Assembly (NCBI GenBank): GCA_025716855.1
Contig: JAIXMQ010000120.1
Coordinates: 1 to 48,294 of the forward strand
Length of the DNA: 48,294 nucleotides
From: Pilaira anomala
Lineage: Eukaryota > Mucoromycota > Mucoromycetes > Mucorales > Mucoraceae
Reading direction: 5' to 3'
In this document: positions 22,701 through 32,952 of the stretch, piece after piece
Position numbering within the stretch: the first letter of the stretch is position 1
How the letters are laid out: every line of letters begins with the position of its first letter
Program-made: the position numbers and the translations under genes
Notes under the pieces: model-generated
Databases searched by the model: none
What the model was told of the DNA's origin: nothing
Seen by the model: the letters and a program-made list of their open reading frames with translations, nothing else

Positions 22701-23690
22701 TTTCAAATCAAAAGTAGTAAAGTAAGATGCACCTTGAAGACAATCCAAGCATTCATCAATACGCTGTAAAGGACTTGAATTCTTAACTTTGTTCTTGTTT
22801 ATTGCTCGATAATCAATGCACATACGTCTGGACCCATCAGCTTTTCGTACAAACAGTACAGGTGAGCCATACGGAGATGAACTTGGACGTATTAATTCTA
22901 ATGATAAAAGATCCTTAAGTTGTTTTTGCAACTCATCTAGCTCACCAGGACTCATTCGATAAGGAGGTCGGTTAACAGGCTTTGTATCTTGAGTATCTAT
23001 TACATGTTGGAAAGACCTAGCAGGAGGTAATCCTGGTAGTCCATCTTGGAACACCGAAGGATATTCACTTACAAGATTATCCCAAAAACTATTAGCCTCA
23101 CCGGGAGAGATTGCCACCACCTCTTCAGCATTATCATCCATAACAAATAGATAAAAAGCATCATCACCAGCACGTATACTCTTTTCAGCTTGCTTTGCAG
23201 AAATAAGATAATTCAAGGGCATCAGGTTATCATTTTGACCAACCAGTGAATTAGAGGTACCAGTAGAAGAAGTAGGATGAACCACTAGCGGTTTACCAGA
23301 GCAATCAATAAAAAAATGAAGTGAGTCATCTTCCCATACTACACGCGGTTTATGCAGTTTTAACCAGTTACGACCTAAGATAAGATCGAACTTCGCATTG
23401 AAGACAAATGCAGATACAGTAGAAGTATGACCTTGTATATCCAGATTAAAAACAAATTTTTCAGTCACTTGATCAATTGAGCCTGAAGCAATTTCAACCT
23501 GACGATCAACAGCAGCACGTCCACCAGCCAATTTCTGTGACATAGCAGGAGATATGTAGCATTCACTAGCCCAGTATCCACTAGTACACGTAGATTAACA
23601 GGAGAGCGATCCTTACCAAGAGCAGTAGTAGTATATAACGGTAAGTCTGTTGAAAAAGCTGCATTCAGTTGTGCCAAATACGATAAGTCA
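19701..23690 (-). pseudogene. Gypsy pol polyprotein (element D), disabled
   Basis: Order on the minus strand: protease (remnant LVDTG at about 23575, DLILGRNWL), RT with [10 protein letters not shown] and YLDD, RNase H (ETDSSDYGVGGVLL, TDHNPLVYF), integrase zinc finger (H..H..CPWC), integrase core with WHIDFIG, VTDRGANF and KVERYNG (D,D,E), a GPF-type C-terminal module, then an acidic Ser-rich tail. Lesions: a small indel near 23690-23705 separating gag from pol; a one-base loss at about 23570, inside the protease DTGA motif; a TAA at 21920-21918, where E has Gln; a TGA at 20129-20127 in the tail; and loss of everything past 19701. The RT and integrase stretches are otherwise long and well preserved. 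Confidence 0.92.
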
Positions 23691-23691
23691 C

Positions 23692-24939
23692 TTAATAAAC
23701 AAGTATCATCCCATCAATGATAGGTACAAGTTCAAATGGGACATGATTATCGCCAATGAAAGAGGTAAGTGTAGCAGAGACTGAACTACAGGCAAGAGAT
23801 GTTACTGTTGTTGGGGTAGCAGACTCACCAATATCTGCATCCTTATTAGTACCTTTCTCCTCTTTATCATCATTATTAACCTCATCCAAACATAAGTCAG
23901 AATTCACAACATAACGGTAAGAAGAATTATGTTTATTAACTTCAGTATTGTTATTAGTACTAGTGGAGGATGAAGGAACACCATCATCATCACTTGATTG
24001 TTGTACATTTGATGCTTGAATAACATTTAAGGAAGTGGGGTTACGATTAGATCTGGAACGTTGTTGATTATCTAAGGAAGCAATATCATTCTTGCGCTTG
24101 ATACACTTATACTTGTTATGACCTTGACGACCACAATAATCACAGTTAGCGTTATATCTCTTGTTATTAGTAAGAATACTTTTCTGTTGACTTTTTCTTG
24201 ACGAAAAAACACGACCTTGCACAACATCCAAATCCATCGGCTCAACTGTAGAAGAAGAATCTACCGGAATAGGAGAAGTATTCATAGTAGTAGGTAAATT
24301 AGGAGTATAGCTATAACCGCGAGCACCTTCCCAAGCTAAAGCGATGTTGTAATAATTTTCGATAGTACGATTAACACCTTGACGACCTCTTAGATCCGCA
24401 CGAAGACTATTAGACTTGATACCACGCATGAATTTGTCACAACACTCATCATCAGTAATGTTAGGTAACATAAGACAGATATCCATAAACTGATTTACGT
24501 ATTCTTGTACAGTAGTTGTCTGGGTGATAGCACTAAAACGATCACGAGCCAATAGTTCAGCATTCTCAGGTCGAAATTTATTGAGAAGCATCTGTTTGAA
24601 TCCATCCCATGTAGTAGGTGCATCCGTCTGTTTTTCCACGTTACGGTACCATGCGCTCGCCCTACCAGATAGATGGCTACTTGCAAATAATAGTGTTTGA
24701 GTTGGATTGAGATTATAAAACTCCTCGTGCATCTCCACCGCACGAACCCATTCATCGATAATTAACGCGTCACGAGAACCATCATAAACCTTGGGATTAT
24801 TTAACTTAATTTTTGGCAAATTATTACTAGTTGTAACAGCAGGCATCACTTCTTTAAGCCGTTCACCAATTTCAGTAATATTGAGTGTCATAGCCTCCAA
24901 GCTTTTCAACAGATTGGTGTTAATGTCTTGTTGTGACAT
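23692..24939 (-). CDS. Gypsy Gag domain (element D)
   Basis: This starts at the ATG at 24939 and is open for about 400 codons before the frame breaks into pol. It contains a Retrotrans_gag-type region (about residues 45-200; WYRNVEKQTDAPTTWDGFK and RDRFSAITQTTTVQEYV motifs) and one intact zinc knuckle CDYCGRQGHNKYKC (C-X2-C-X4-H-X4-C) near residue 270, followed by a Ser/Asn-rich linker. In element E gag and pol are one frame when the solo LTR is removed, so this is the N-terminus of a Gag-Pol fusion. The last residues before 23692 are out of the ancestral frame. Role: capsid formation and RNA packaging of the retrotransposon. Confidence 0.88.
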   Translation of the reverse strand: MSQQDINTNLLKSLEAMTLNITEIGERLKEVMPAVTTSNNLPKIKLNNPKVYDGSRDALIIDEWVRAVEMHEEFYNLNPTQTLLFASSHLSGRASAWYRNVEKQTDAPTTWDGFKQMLLNKFRPENAELLARDRFSAITQTTTVQEYVNQFMDICLMLPNITDDECCDKFMRGIKSNSLRADLRGRQGVNRTIENYYNIALAWEGARGYSYTPNLPTTMNTSPIPVDSSSTVEPMDLDVVQGRVFSSRKSQQKSILTNNKRYNANCDYCGRQGHNKYKCIKRKNDIASLDNQQRSRSNRNPTSLNVIQASNVQQSSDDDGVPSSSTSTNNNTEVNKHNSSYRYVVNSDLCLDEVNNDDKEEKGTNKDADIGESATPTTVTSLACSSVSATLTSFIGDNHVPFELVPIIDGMILVY

Positions 24940-25099
24940 TGGTGAATTGAATGTGAAATGAGTAAATTGAGTCGCAGCAGAAAAACTTTTTTTTTTTTAA
25001 AAAAAAAAAAAATATAAAGTGAATAAAAAGAATTAACAACTTTCTTTCAAAATAAAAAAAGATGTAATGAATATGGATAAAATAAAAGTTTCTTTACAA

Positions 25100-25112
25100 G
25101 CTGGTGCTACCA
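25100..25112 (-). other. Primer-binding site of element D
   Basis: TGGTAGCACCAGC follows the LTR end (CTGACA, 25119-25114) after one base. It begins with TGG, the complement of a tRNA CCA end. TGGTAGC fits initiator tRNA-Met priming, as in other LTR elements; that is inference. Confidence 0.6.
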
Positions 25113-25113
25113 G

Positions 25114-25197
25114 TGTCAGTCCTGTACTAAACGATATTATCTACCTGACCGATGTGAATCAAGAAGACCCTTTCAATAGTAACAGGTAACTGTACAA
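25114..25197 (-). repeat. 3' part of the 5' LTR of element D
   Basis: The LTR ends in CTGACA, the inverse of its TGTCAG start. The other part lies at 32568-32410, separated by element C. With the CAA duplication counted once the LTR is about 243 bp, matching about 245 bp in E. Confidence 0.85.
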
Positions 25198-25560
25198 CAC
25201 TATGGCCACTAGAAGAAAATAAAATACTATCTTCAGTGTACATATACACTGAAAATTTACTGCTAAAATTCAGTATATATGAGTTACAATGTACCCTGAA
25301 GATAGAAATTTAATTACTGAATTTTTCAGTATTTAAAATACTGAAGGTAGAAATAAAAATACTAAAAATTTCAGTAGTTAAAATTCTAAAGATAGAAAAA
25401 AAAATACTAATAATTTCAGTGATTAAAATTCGAATGATAGAAAAAAAAATACTGATAATTTCAGTAATATGATTACTGACGACGGTTTTTTTTACTCTTA
25501 ATAGTTCAGTATATTATTCACTAAGTACCGTAAAAATTATGATGAGAGCAGAATTATATT
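25198..25560. repeat. Subterminal hairpin repeats, left end of C
   Basis: There are several copies of a unit of about 45 bp with AATACTGAWAATTTCAGT followed by ATTAAAATTC..GATAGAAA. Each ACTGAAA..TTTCAGT pair can fold back, and a TCAGTGTACATATACACTGA palindrome lies at about 25226-25245. They are candidate binding sites for the transposase or accessory protein. Confidence 0.75.
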
Positions 25561-25821
25561 TACTAAAGAGAGTGTAAAACAACCTAATGACGGTAAAATA
25601 TATTCTAAAGAGCGTAAACAAATTACTGTCTTCAGTGAAATAAAGACCGTATAGCGGCCATAAATATACAAAATATGGTATCGTTTGAACTTTAAAACGA
25701 ATAGAAATATGATACAAAAAAAAAAAAAAAAAAAAAAAAACGAATATTTGAATGCGTCCATAATAATATGGCTTATAGAGACAGATTAAGAATTATAATG
25801 TGAACAAATGGAACATTTTAT

Positions 25822-26009
25822 TTATTTTATATACATGTAAATGAGCGTTATAGATAATAGTAACAAATGTAAAAAAAAAGTGTAGAAAAGCAACAGCCAA
25901 ATATTAATCATCCCTTGATGTGACAATATGACTTGAGAAAGTCTATTACTACTAGGATCCAGCATTACATACTTGCCATAGACCAAAGAGTCAAATTCGA
26001 AAGTATTAC
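25822..26009 (-). other. Possible terminal exon, minus strand, unidentified
   Basis: After a TTTATTTTAG acceptor-like sequence (ending at 26010) an open frame of 62 codons reads NTFEFDSLVYGKYVMLDPSS and onward, to a TAA at 25824-25822. Its first two thirds look protein-like, and the end is T-rich and hydrophobic. No upstream exon could be joined with confidence. It may be a relic of another transposase C-terminus. Confidence 0.2.
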
Positions 26010-26727
26010 CTAAAATAAAGAAAGATAATTAGATGTTTGTAGTTTAGAGTGATATATTTTTAAATTTACCATTGCTATAAAATAAGATGATTGAAATACA
26101 AATAAACTGTTTTGAATTTAAAGGGGAAGTTACTATACACGTATTTAATTGTTTTATTTGTCAAAGATGTACCTTAAAAAAGTAATATTCAACTTTAAGC
26201 TGTGAGAAAAAACTCCAAGATTCCTAATGTCTAAGAAAGAGAAGCATTAGCATAAGTCGTTATAGTTTAAAGACTTGAAGTAAATTTGAGTACCTTATTG
26301 CTCAGAAAGATCCATGACCCCTAGAGAGTTAAACCTATAAGTTTGTATAATAAAAGTAGCTTTTTAGCCCTATAAAATAAAGTAACTTTTAAAAGCACCT
26401 ATGTCTATTGTGATATGAGATATAAGTTATGAATAGTTTATATTGAAAAAGAAATAAGCGAAAGAGATGATAAAAAAAGAAAGAAAAGAGAAAAGAGAGA
26501 GAGAAAAAAAAAGCTCTTTTATAAGAAAAAAAAAAAAAAAAAAAAAAGTCACTTTAAAAGGGGCAAAAAAAAAAGGAGACAATAACAATATAGTATGTTA
26601 CCAGTCCAGCATGTTTCCTTCAGTTATCAACTACCCTTTACACTACAGTGACTAAGCTAAAGTAATGTTAAGCAAAATTAGAATGTATGAAATATTTGTA
26701 AAGGTTATTTGTGTTAGTATTTACCCT
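26010..26727. other. Non-coding stretch of element C
   Basis: AT-rich sequence with purine-rich and poly(A) tracts (about 26459-26580). Open frames here are low-complexity Lys/Glu/Arg runs. No gene, RNA or regulatory site is recognised. Confidence 0.5.
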
Positions 26728-27698
26728 TCAAACAAGATTACTTGTTGTACTCTCGTTATCGTCAAAGTCAACGTATGTTAAATTATTATCTCCTAATGAG
26801 AAGCTGATAGTTGAGGAGTTGCCTGTTGAAGAAAGAACAGGTAAGCTGGAGTCCACCTCTCTTTCTCTTCTGCGCTAATGTAGTATAGTTTGTTCAAAAA
26901 AAAAAGATAGGTTAGATAATGTATTTAAATATATTAGGCATTATAAATTTCCAACCTGCTGTTTTCTTCTCTCTGCATTTTTAAATGCTTGCTTTTTCCC
27001 TTTAAAATTCTCTTGAAGTAGTGTCATTGCGCACCATTTTCCTTTACATTTAAATATATCAATACCAGGCATTTTTGCTCTTTGCTCCAATGTAATCGCA
27101 TAATATTCTTTGTGGACTTGACGAACATCATATTTCCAACTCTTCATAGTGGAAATACCATCACTCTCCATATCATGGACTACTTTTCTTGCCATACCCT
27201 TTGTTGAAGTCTAAGCTCAGATAGCTCACCTGGTGTAAGAGCTGGTGAGGTATTTCCATACTTCATTTGATTCAACTGTTGTAACAACGCATCTATTCTT
27301 CTTGTTGAATGTGGGTATTTGAGCTTTCCTCCAGCTGTAACACATCTGATACAATTAGGAGGACAAGCATCTATGGTGCGAGTGTTGTTTTGCTCATCTT
27401 CAGTGTTAATTGTCTCAACTGTTACAGCTCGCTTGAGTAAATCCATTTCTTAAATATAAGACAGCGTTAATATTTTCATTAATTTTACAAAATATAAACG
27501 TAATTTTTTACCTGTCAATACTCTAACACGCAACGAGCCCAAATCTTCTGCATTAATTATTGGACCACTGATAGAGCTTATTTGAGTAGAAAGAGCATCG
27601 ATTTTACTATTCAATATCTCAAAAGAGCCAGTTTGTTCAAATGAAATATCAGAAGACATCGAGTTAAGCATTTGAGAGTAGTTGATGTTGGAATTCAT
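26728..27698 (-). pseudogene. CACTA accessory protein gene (element C), frameshifted
   Basis: Exons are 27698-27512, 27448-26956 and 26875-26728. The introns are 27511-27449 (GTAAAA..TTAAG) and 26955-26876 (GTTGGA..TTAG; an unusual donor). The N-terminus has a probable coiled coil (about residues 25-50). Exon 2 has a CPPNCIRC motif, then MARKVVHDMESDG, which corresponds to VARKIHDDMVDE in the element A protein. It also has a Lys-rich segment. Exon 3 gives an acidic Ser/Asp-rich end (TYVDFDDNES) and a TGA at 26730-26728. One frameshift near 27190-27205 breaks exon 2. It is transcribed divergently from the transposase. The family is unknown to me. The homology to the A protein is visible but weak. 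Confidence 0.6.
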
Positions 27699-27946
27699 AT
27701 TGTATATTTTAGAAGTAAAGTAAATATAGTGAGTAAGTTTGTAGAGAAATTCAGTTTATATATAATTACCTTCCTTTTTTTTTTTTTTTTTGTGCATAAG
27801 AAGACAACCAATAAAATTTCGAAATCCAATATTTGTAACGCACAAAAATAGACAAACCATATTGATTCGTTCAAACTTTAAATAAAATGATCTGATTTTT
27901 TCACAGGAATTGAACGATTTGCTGTGTACTTTCAATTTGTATACCC

Positions 27947-28054
27947 CAATTTGTCAAAATCATCCAACTTGTCAAAATCATCCAATTTGTCAAAATCATT
28001 CCATTTGCCAAAATCATCCAACTTGTCAAAATCATCCAATTTGTTAAAATCATC
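27947..28054 (+). repeat. Six 18-bp tandem repeats at the tnp2 promoter
   Basis: Six consecutive exact-length 18-bp units (consensus CAATTTGTCAAAATCATC; positions 3-4 vary) end 97 bases before the transposase ATG and lie within the divergent promoter region (27699-28151). The array is also present in element B, so it is part of the element. It is a candidate operator for self-regulation. Confidence 0.85.
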
Positions 28055-28151
28055 CATTTTACAACATATATAAATAAATGAGCCATTATGTCCTATCTTT
28101 TTTTTTTCACCTATATAGTAGTATTGCTTTCCATCTTTTCAATTATTAATA

Positions 28152-28431
28152 ATGTCTAATTATACTTTGCCTAATCATTCTAACATCAACAAGAGACTTC
28201 GTGTCTCTAAATATACTTGTGACATATGTAACTACTTTTGTGAAAAATATAAAGAACTTAGCAATCATAAAAGAATTCATCAAACTGAAGAGAGTCAAAT
28301 TTTACCTATTGATTTGCCTGTACAAGATGAACCTATCATGGATAATGAAACCACTGACAGTGATGTAGAAGATTCTGATGCTGACACAGATTTAGATCCT
28401 TCAGAAGACTCTACTGCAGCAGATATTCGTA

Positions 28432-28467
<36 letters not shown>

Positions 28468-29339
28468 GTCAAATAAAATACTCACATATTGTTAAATTTG
28501 TTATAGTTTCTGCTCAGGAAAACATTGATGTTCCATACAAAACGTCCTGTCATTTTGAGGAAGAGGAAGATCTTACACATGTATACAATCAGAGAAACAT
28601 TGATACAAGCAATTTTACAAGAGCCGATCTTTTAAGTATTCACTTGTATGATCTTATTTTGGAAAGCAACGTCCCTCGTGAATGCTATCGTAAAATTGTA
28701 AGATTTGTTAATACTGTTATTAGAGACCACCAAAAGTTATTGCAAGGTAGGTTTATAAATTGAATTATTACAATTGTGTACTTACGTTTTTTTTAAAGAA
28801 TCGTCTAGCCCAGTCATAAAGCATGGTCCAGCTGTTGAAACTCTTTTGAAAGCCAACACAAGTGTAAAAGGTCATGTTTACGATGTCTGCTTTAAAGGTT
28901 GCAAGTTGTTTACTGATGAGTCAGAGTATTGTGAACACTGTAAAGAGAAACGTTACAAATTAATCGAAGGAGTTTCTTCACCCATTCCAACTGCAACAAT
29001 AAAAATCCTCTCGATCGGTGATGTCATCAGTCAATTACTTGGTAACGAAGAGTCTAGAAAGTTACTCAGATATCGTGCTGATCGACAAGTTGAAAGCAAT
29101 AAAATAAGTGATTATTTTGACGGTCAACAATATAAAAAATTCAAATCTGAATATGGTGCTTTCGAGAATCCTGATGACGTTGCTATTGCATTGTATACTG
29201 ATGGTTTCATCAACGATAACAAGGGAAAAACAAGCTTCACAATGATTCATGCAATCATATTGAATTATGATCCTTTTTTGAGGTAACCTACATATAAAGA
29301 ATTTTCATAAATATAATAATTTTACTCTTCATTATTTAC

Positions 29340-29377
<38 letters not shown>

Positions 29378-31448
29378 TACACGGATGAATTTGTGCTACA
29401 GCTTGCCATTATTACTGGTCCAAAAAAAGTAAAAGATCTGGACTCTTTTTTGGGACCTATTGTTTCTGAATTAAATGATCTTGCTAAACATGGATTGGTA
29501 GTCAAAAGCTATAATGGTGAAGTCATTTGTAGGGCCAAGGTGCATTTGATGATTGCTACTGGAGATCAACCTGCTGTTGCACAGATGGCTCATGTATGCT
29601 CACATGCTGGTAAATATGGGTGCCGTATATGTACTGTAGAAGGTAGTCATCCTGACAATTCAATTTATGGAATGTACTTTGATAATAAGGATGCTCCCTT
29701 ACGACCTAAAATAGATTTTATGACAGGAAATAAAGTGAGTAATATATATATATATATTATTAAATAAAAGTACTAATATTCTCCATACCATATAATAGGA
29801 AACTATGATATATCGACCTTCCATTTTCTCCAAGCTGCCTTCTTTTTCAGGATTTTCGTTTATGGCAATGGATGAATTTCACACAATATCACACGGCGTA
29901 GGAAAACATATTTACCAACTTATCACCATAGATTTAGACAATAAGAAAAATCAACATTTTTTTTATTTGAAGAAGGACAAAACAATATCAAAACGTAATT
30001 ACCCTTTCTTAATCAAACGTTCTGAATTAAAGAAACTTGGAGAGTCTATTGCTAGTTCAAGAAAAAATATCCCTATATCATTTCAAGGCTCTTTTGATAA
30101 TTTCATTGGAAATACAGAAGGTGTACGGGCTGTTGATTGGCAAGATTTTCTTTTATATATTGTTCCTACTCTTGTTGTTCCATTAATCAGTAGTAGATCT
30201 TGTCAAAAAGCTTTACTGGCTTTAGTACGTGGTTGTGCTCTTGCTCTTCAATGGAATTTGGATAAAGACATGCTCGTTGAAATGAAAGAGTAAGTTGACT
30301 TATACAGTAAAAAAAAATATAGTTACTTACCCACTTTTTTTTTTATTAAAGGAACTTCTCTATTTGGCACGATTTCCTTAAACAACAAGTTGAAAAACAT
30401 AATATATCTCGCAGTGTCTTTCGATCAGTACAACACTATCTCAATCACATTCCTTTAATAATTGAACAACTCGGTCCTCTTCGTGTTTATAGTACAAGAT
30501 CAATGGAGAGAGCAATTGGTAAATATTCTACATCTATAAAATCCAAAGTGTCTTGTGCTGCGAATGCAAACAATATCATCGAAAGTTTTGCTATGAGAAG
30601 CTATCTAAAAAGTGCAATGGATATTAATACTATGGTGAATCCAATTGTACCTAAGCCATATTCATCAGATACTTTCCGAAATCATCCAAGCGATTCTGAG
30701 ACAGCACAATTATGGGAGCCATTTCTTTGTCAAACATTAAATCAACCATTGGATTCAACAATAGAGAACATTCCAATCAAGAGTATCATCAAATCTCTTA
30801 GGAAATACTATAGCCGTTCCAGTTCTACTCCTTTACATCAAGTGAAAATCATCAATTTTGAAATAACAATTGCTGGCAGAGCTTGGATGAATGATGAAAT
30901 ATACAGCTCTGTTTTTGATAGAAGAAAGAAAAAAGAAAGTCGTCGTGGTAACCATCTTGTTATGTTTGAATCCTGTTATATAGAGTAAGTATTAGATTAT
31001 ATTTTAAATGTCCTAGATTATATATATACATATATACTTACGTTTTAAACAAATTTCCTATAGTTCCCGCAATAATGTTAAGCAATCTTGGTTCGTTGGC
31101 TTCGTCATATTTTATTTTGAACACAATAATAAGTTATGTGATACAATAGATGAAGAAGATACATCATTTTTGGCATTGATTGAAGTTATGAAGAGTCATA
31201 AAGTTGCTGATTATGATCCTTATATACCAGTGGTTACGATGAATAAGCCCAAGGAGCAACAATTATTCGAAGATCCTAATTGTAGAATAATTGATCCAAA
31301 GTATGCTGTAATAAATCTATCTGATATTACACGTCAGGTTGGACTGGTGCAGTCATCTACTAATAATATTGAACACAGTGTAATCTCTCCTTACTATGTG
31401 TTTAATAAGGACATCAAATCTTCTGCTGGTAGCATTCAAAACTTATAA
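28152..31448 (+). CDS. CACTA tnp2-type transposase, element C, 955 aa
   Basis: The seven exons are 28152-28428, 28507-28746, 28799-29282, 29377-29734, 29799-30289, 30352-30984 and 31064-31448. All introns are GT..AG, and the joined frame of 956 codons is open. Domains in order: a classic C2H2 finger (CDIC-x12-HKRIH, residues about 23-43); an acidic linker; a Cys-rich CFKGCKLF..CEHCKEKRY region; the tnp2 core with ALYTDGF, LAIITGPKKVKDLDSFL, MIATGDQPAVAQMAH and GCRIC; MDEFHTISHGVGKHIYQL; and a C-terminal VGFVIFYFEH..SDITRQVGLV domain. Intron phases (1,1,2,0,2,2) equal those of the element A gene. Candidate catalytic Asp residues lie in YTDGF and TGDQPA. No lesion was found. Confidence 0.88.
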
Positions 31449-32084
31449 CTTTCTTTTTTCGCGTTCTAGCATCGACATATTATGTATCTTTTTCTTCATA
31501 TTCTTAACACCACATACCAAATATATAGATTTCTTTTTTTTTCTCTTAAATAAAAAAACTTTTATATCGTTAGCTTATAAAAAAAATATGGAATATGAAT
31601 TTAGTAGTTACTTTATGTACCATAGTATTATAGGCACATTACGTGTATGAGCTGTAGGCGTGTCTAGAGTTTTGGTCTATTATATAAGAAATCGAACATG
31701 AAAGAAAAAGCATTCTAAAGTAAATGAGCTTATTCCACGGTCTGTTCTAGTAAATAAAGCCATAAGTTAAAAACATGTCAGTCTAGATTGGCAAAAAAAA
31801 AAGGAATGTACCAGATTCGTCTAACCCATCTCATTACGTTCGGAATTGTGTATAAACAAAAAGCCTTGAAAAGCGGGGCTCTCAATTTTTAAAGGTTAAA
31901 TAATTTGCTGGGGAGCACGTGACGTAAGTAAATCAATGAGATTTTTTTTTTGGCATCAAATCAATATGTTTCTGAAATATAACTAGATAAAGAAACTCTA
32001 ATTGTTTTAGTCTTAAAATATATAGGCTTAAATATAAAAAGCTTGTATAAATGTAGCTGTAAAACGTTTAGTTTCAGAAACCGG

Positions 32085-32123
<39 letters not shown>

Positions 32124-32406
32124 TCTTTCCTTTAACCTCCTGCCACCTTTTTTTTTTTTTTTTTTTTTTACCTTGTTCTGAATGTGAATAAATGAAAAAA
32201 GAACCTCCTCTTTTAAGTTTTTTATAAGATATAATAGAAACTGGTACCTCTAGCGTATCAGGATCACCTGTTTATTTAATAAATGCATAGAGCGTGGGTT
32301 GAAAAATGATTCAGTAATTAAATTTCTGCGATGGGAAATTAAATATCTGTGCTTCGAAAATAAATATCTAACAGCAGTATCAATTACTGTGTCTCTGGCC
32401 ATAGGG
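31449..32406. other. Right non-coding end of element C
   Basis: Sequence downstream of the transposase stop, shared with element B (3259-5756 minus its insertion), with long T-runs (about 32088-32122 and 32150-32171). It ends at the inverted terminus at 32406. No gene. An ACGTGACGT word (31917) is conserved in both copies. Confidence 0.6.
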
Positions 32407-32409
32407 CAA

Positions 32410-32735
32410 ATAAAATATAGAAAAGGGAAAAGAAGTTATTTTTATTATTAATCAGAAATTGCTTTGAATATATATTATTTAGACTTCAATCTTTTAGTCC
32501 GGCCCGGTCCAGCTGTATCAAACTCCGGTTTACTATGTTTGCTACTTTACTTGTTTCCTGGTCTGACAAAATGTCAGGCCGGTAAACAGGCCTCAGACGA
32601 AACATAGTAAGCCGGAGTTTAGACAAGTTAACCCGGGCCGGACTAAAAGACTAAAGTTAAAATGATTATTTAAATAGTAACAATTAATGTAAAATAATAA
32701 AACAACTTCTTTTCCCTATTTATAAATCTTTATTA
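32410..32735. repeat. Head-to-head LTR palindrome between Gypsy D and E
   Basis: The LTR start of D (minus; begins TGTCAG at 32568) and of E (plus; begins TGTCAG at 32572) face each other with only AAA between them. This gives an imperfect inverted repeat of over 300 bases. The arms share TCTTTTAGTCCGGCCCGG and AAACATAGTAAVCCGGAGTTT words. Confidence 0.85.
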
Positions 32736-32792
32736 ATACAGTTACCTGTTAAATAAAAGGGTCTTCTTTATTCACCTCAGTCAAGTACATTA
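32572..32792 (+). repeat. 5' LTR of element E (first part)
   Basis: It starts TGTCAG and resumes at 35429 beyond the pogo insertion, ending CTGACA at 35452; total about 245 bp. TATTTATAAATC (about 32714) may be the TATA box. Confidence 0.85.
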
Positions 32793-32952
32793 CAGTGGGC
32801 GCTCGATTTAGTGCCCAAAAAAAAACGAGGATTTTGTGGCACTATATCCAATTTTTCGGCCTTTGAATATATTTTATTAGCAGTCACATGTGCTTGTAGT
32901 CGCTGTTGCTGCCAGGAAAAAAAAACCCCCTTCTTTCACTTTCATAATTAAA

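Larger units (their letters stand above)
19701..25197 (-). mobile_element. Gypsy retrotransposon D, 3'-truncated
   Basis: This minus-strand element is split by CACTA element C. Its 5' LTR start lies at 32568-32410, and the rest runs from 25197 downwards: LTR end at 25114, PBS, gag, pol and a partial C-terminal tail. Element A cuts it off at 19701, so its 3' LTR is absent. The domain order (gag, protease, RT, RNase H, integrase) is Gypsy/Metaviridae type. It belongs to the same family as element E (32572-42456). Confidence 0.9.
25198..32406 (+). mobile_element. Full-length CACTA element C inserted in the LTR of D
   Basis: The left end is CACTATGGCCA (25198), and the right end is the inverse with one change (complement reads CCCTATGGCCA). 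The target duplication CAA lies at 25195-25197 and 32407-32409. It holds an apparently intact tnp2 gene (28152-31448) and a damaged divergent accessory gene (26728-27698). The element is 7209 bp. Removing it rejoins a normal Gypsy LTR, which proves the boundaries. The changed terminal base (A to C in CACTA) may affect mobility. Confidence 0.93.

Noticed and set aside
26467..26655. Lys/Glu/Arg-rich plus-strand open frame
   Set aside because: It is a translation of purine-rich and poly(A) sequence in non-coding DNA of element C.
27947..28054. Possible CRISPR array
   Set aside because: The 18-bp units are contiguous with no unique spacers, there are no cas genes, and the context is a fungal transposon promoter.
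27901..28086. Minus-strand open frame with repeated MILT(N/S)W units
   Set aside because: It is only the translation of the 18-bp promoter repeats of element C.
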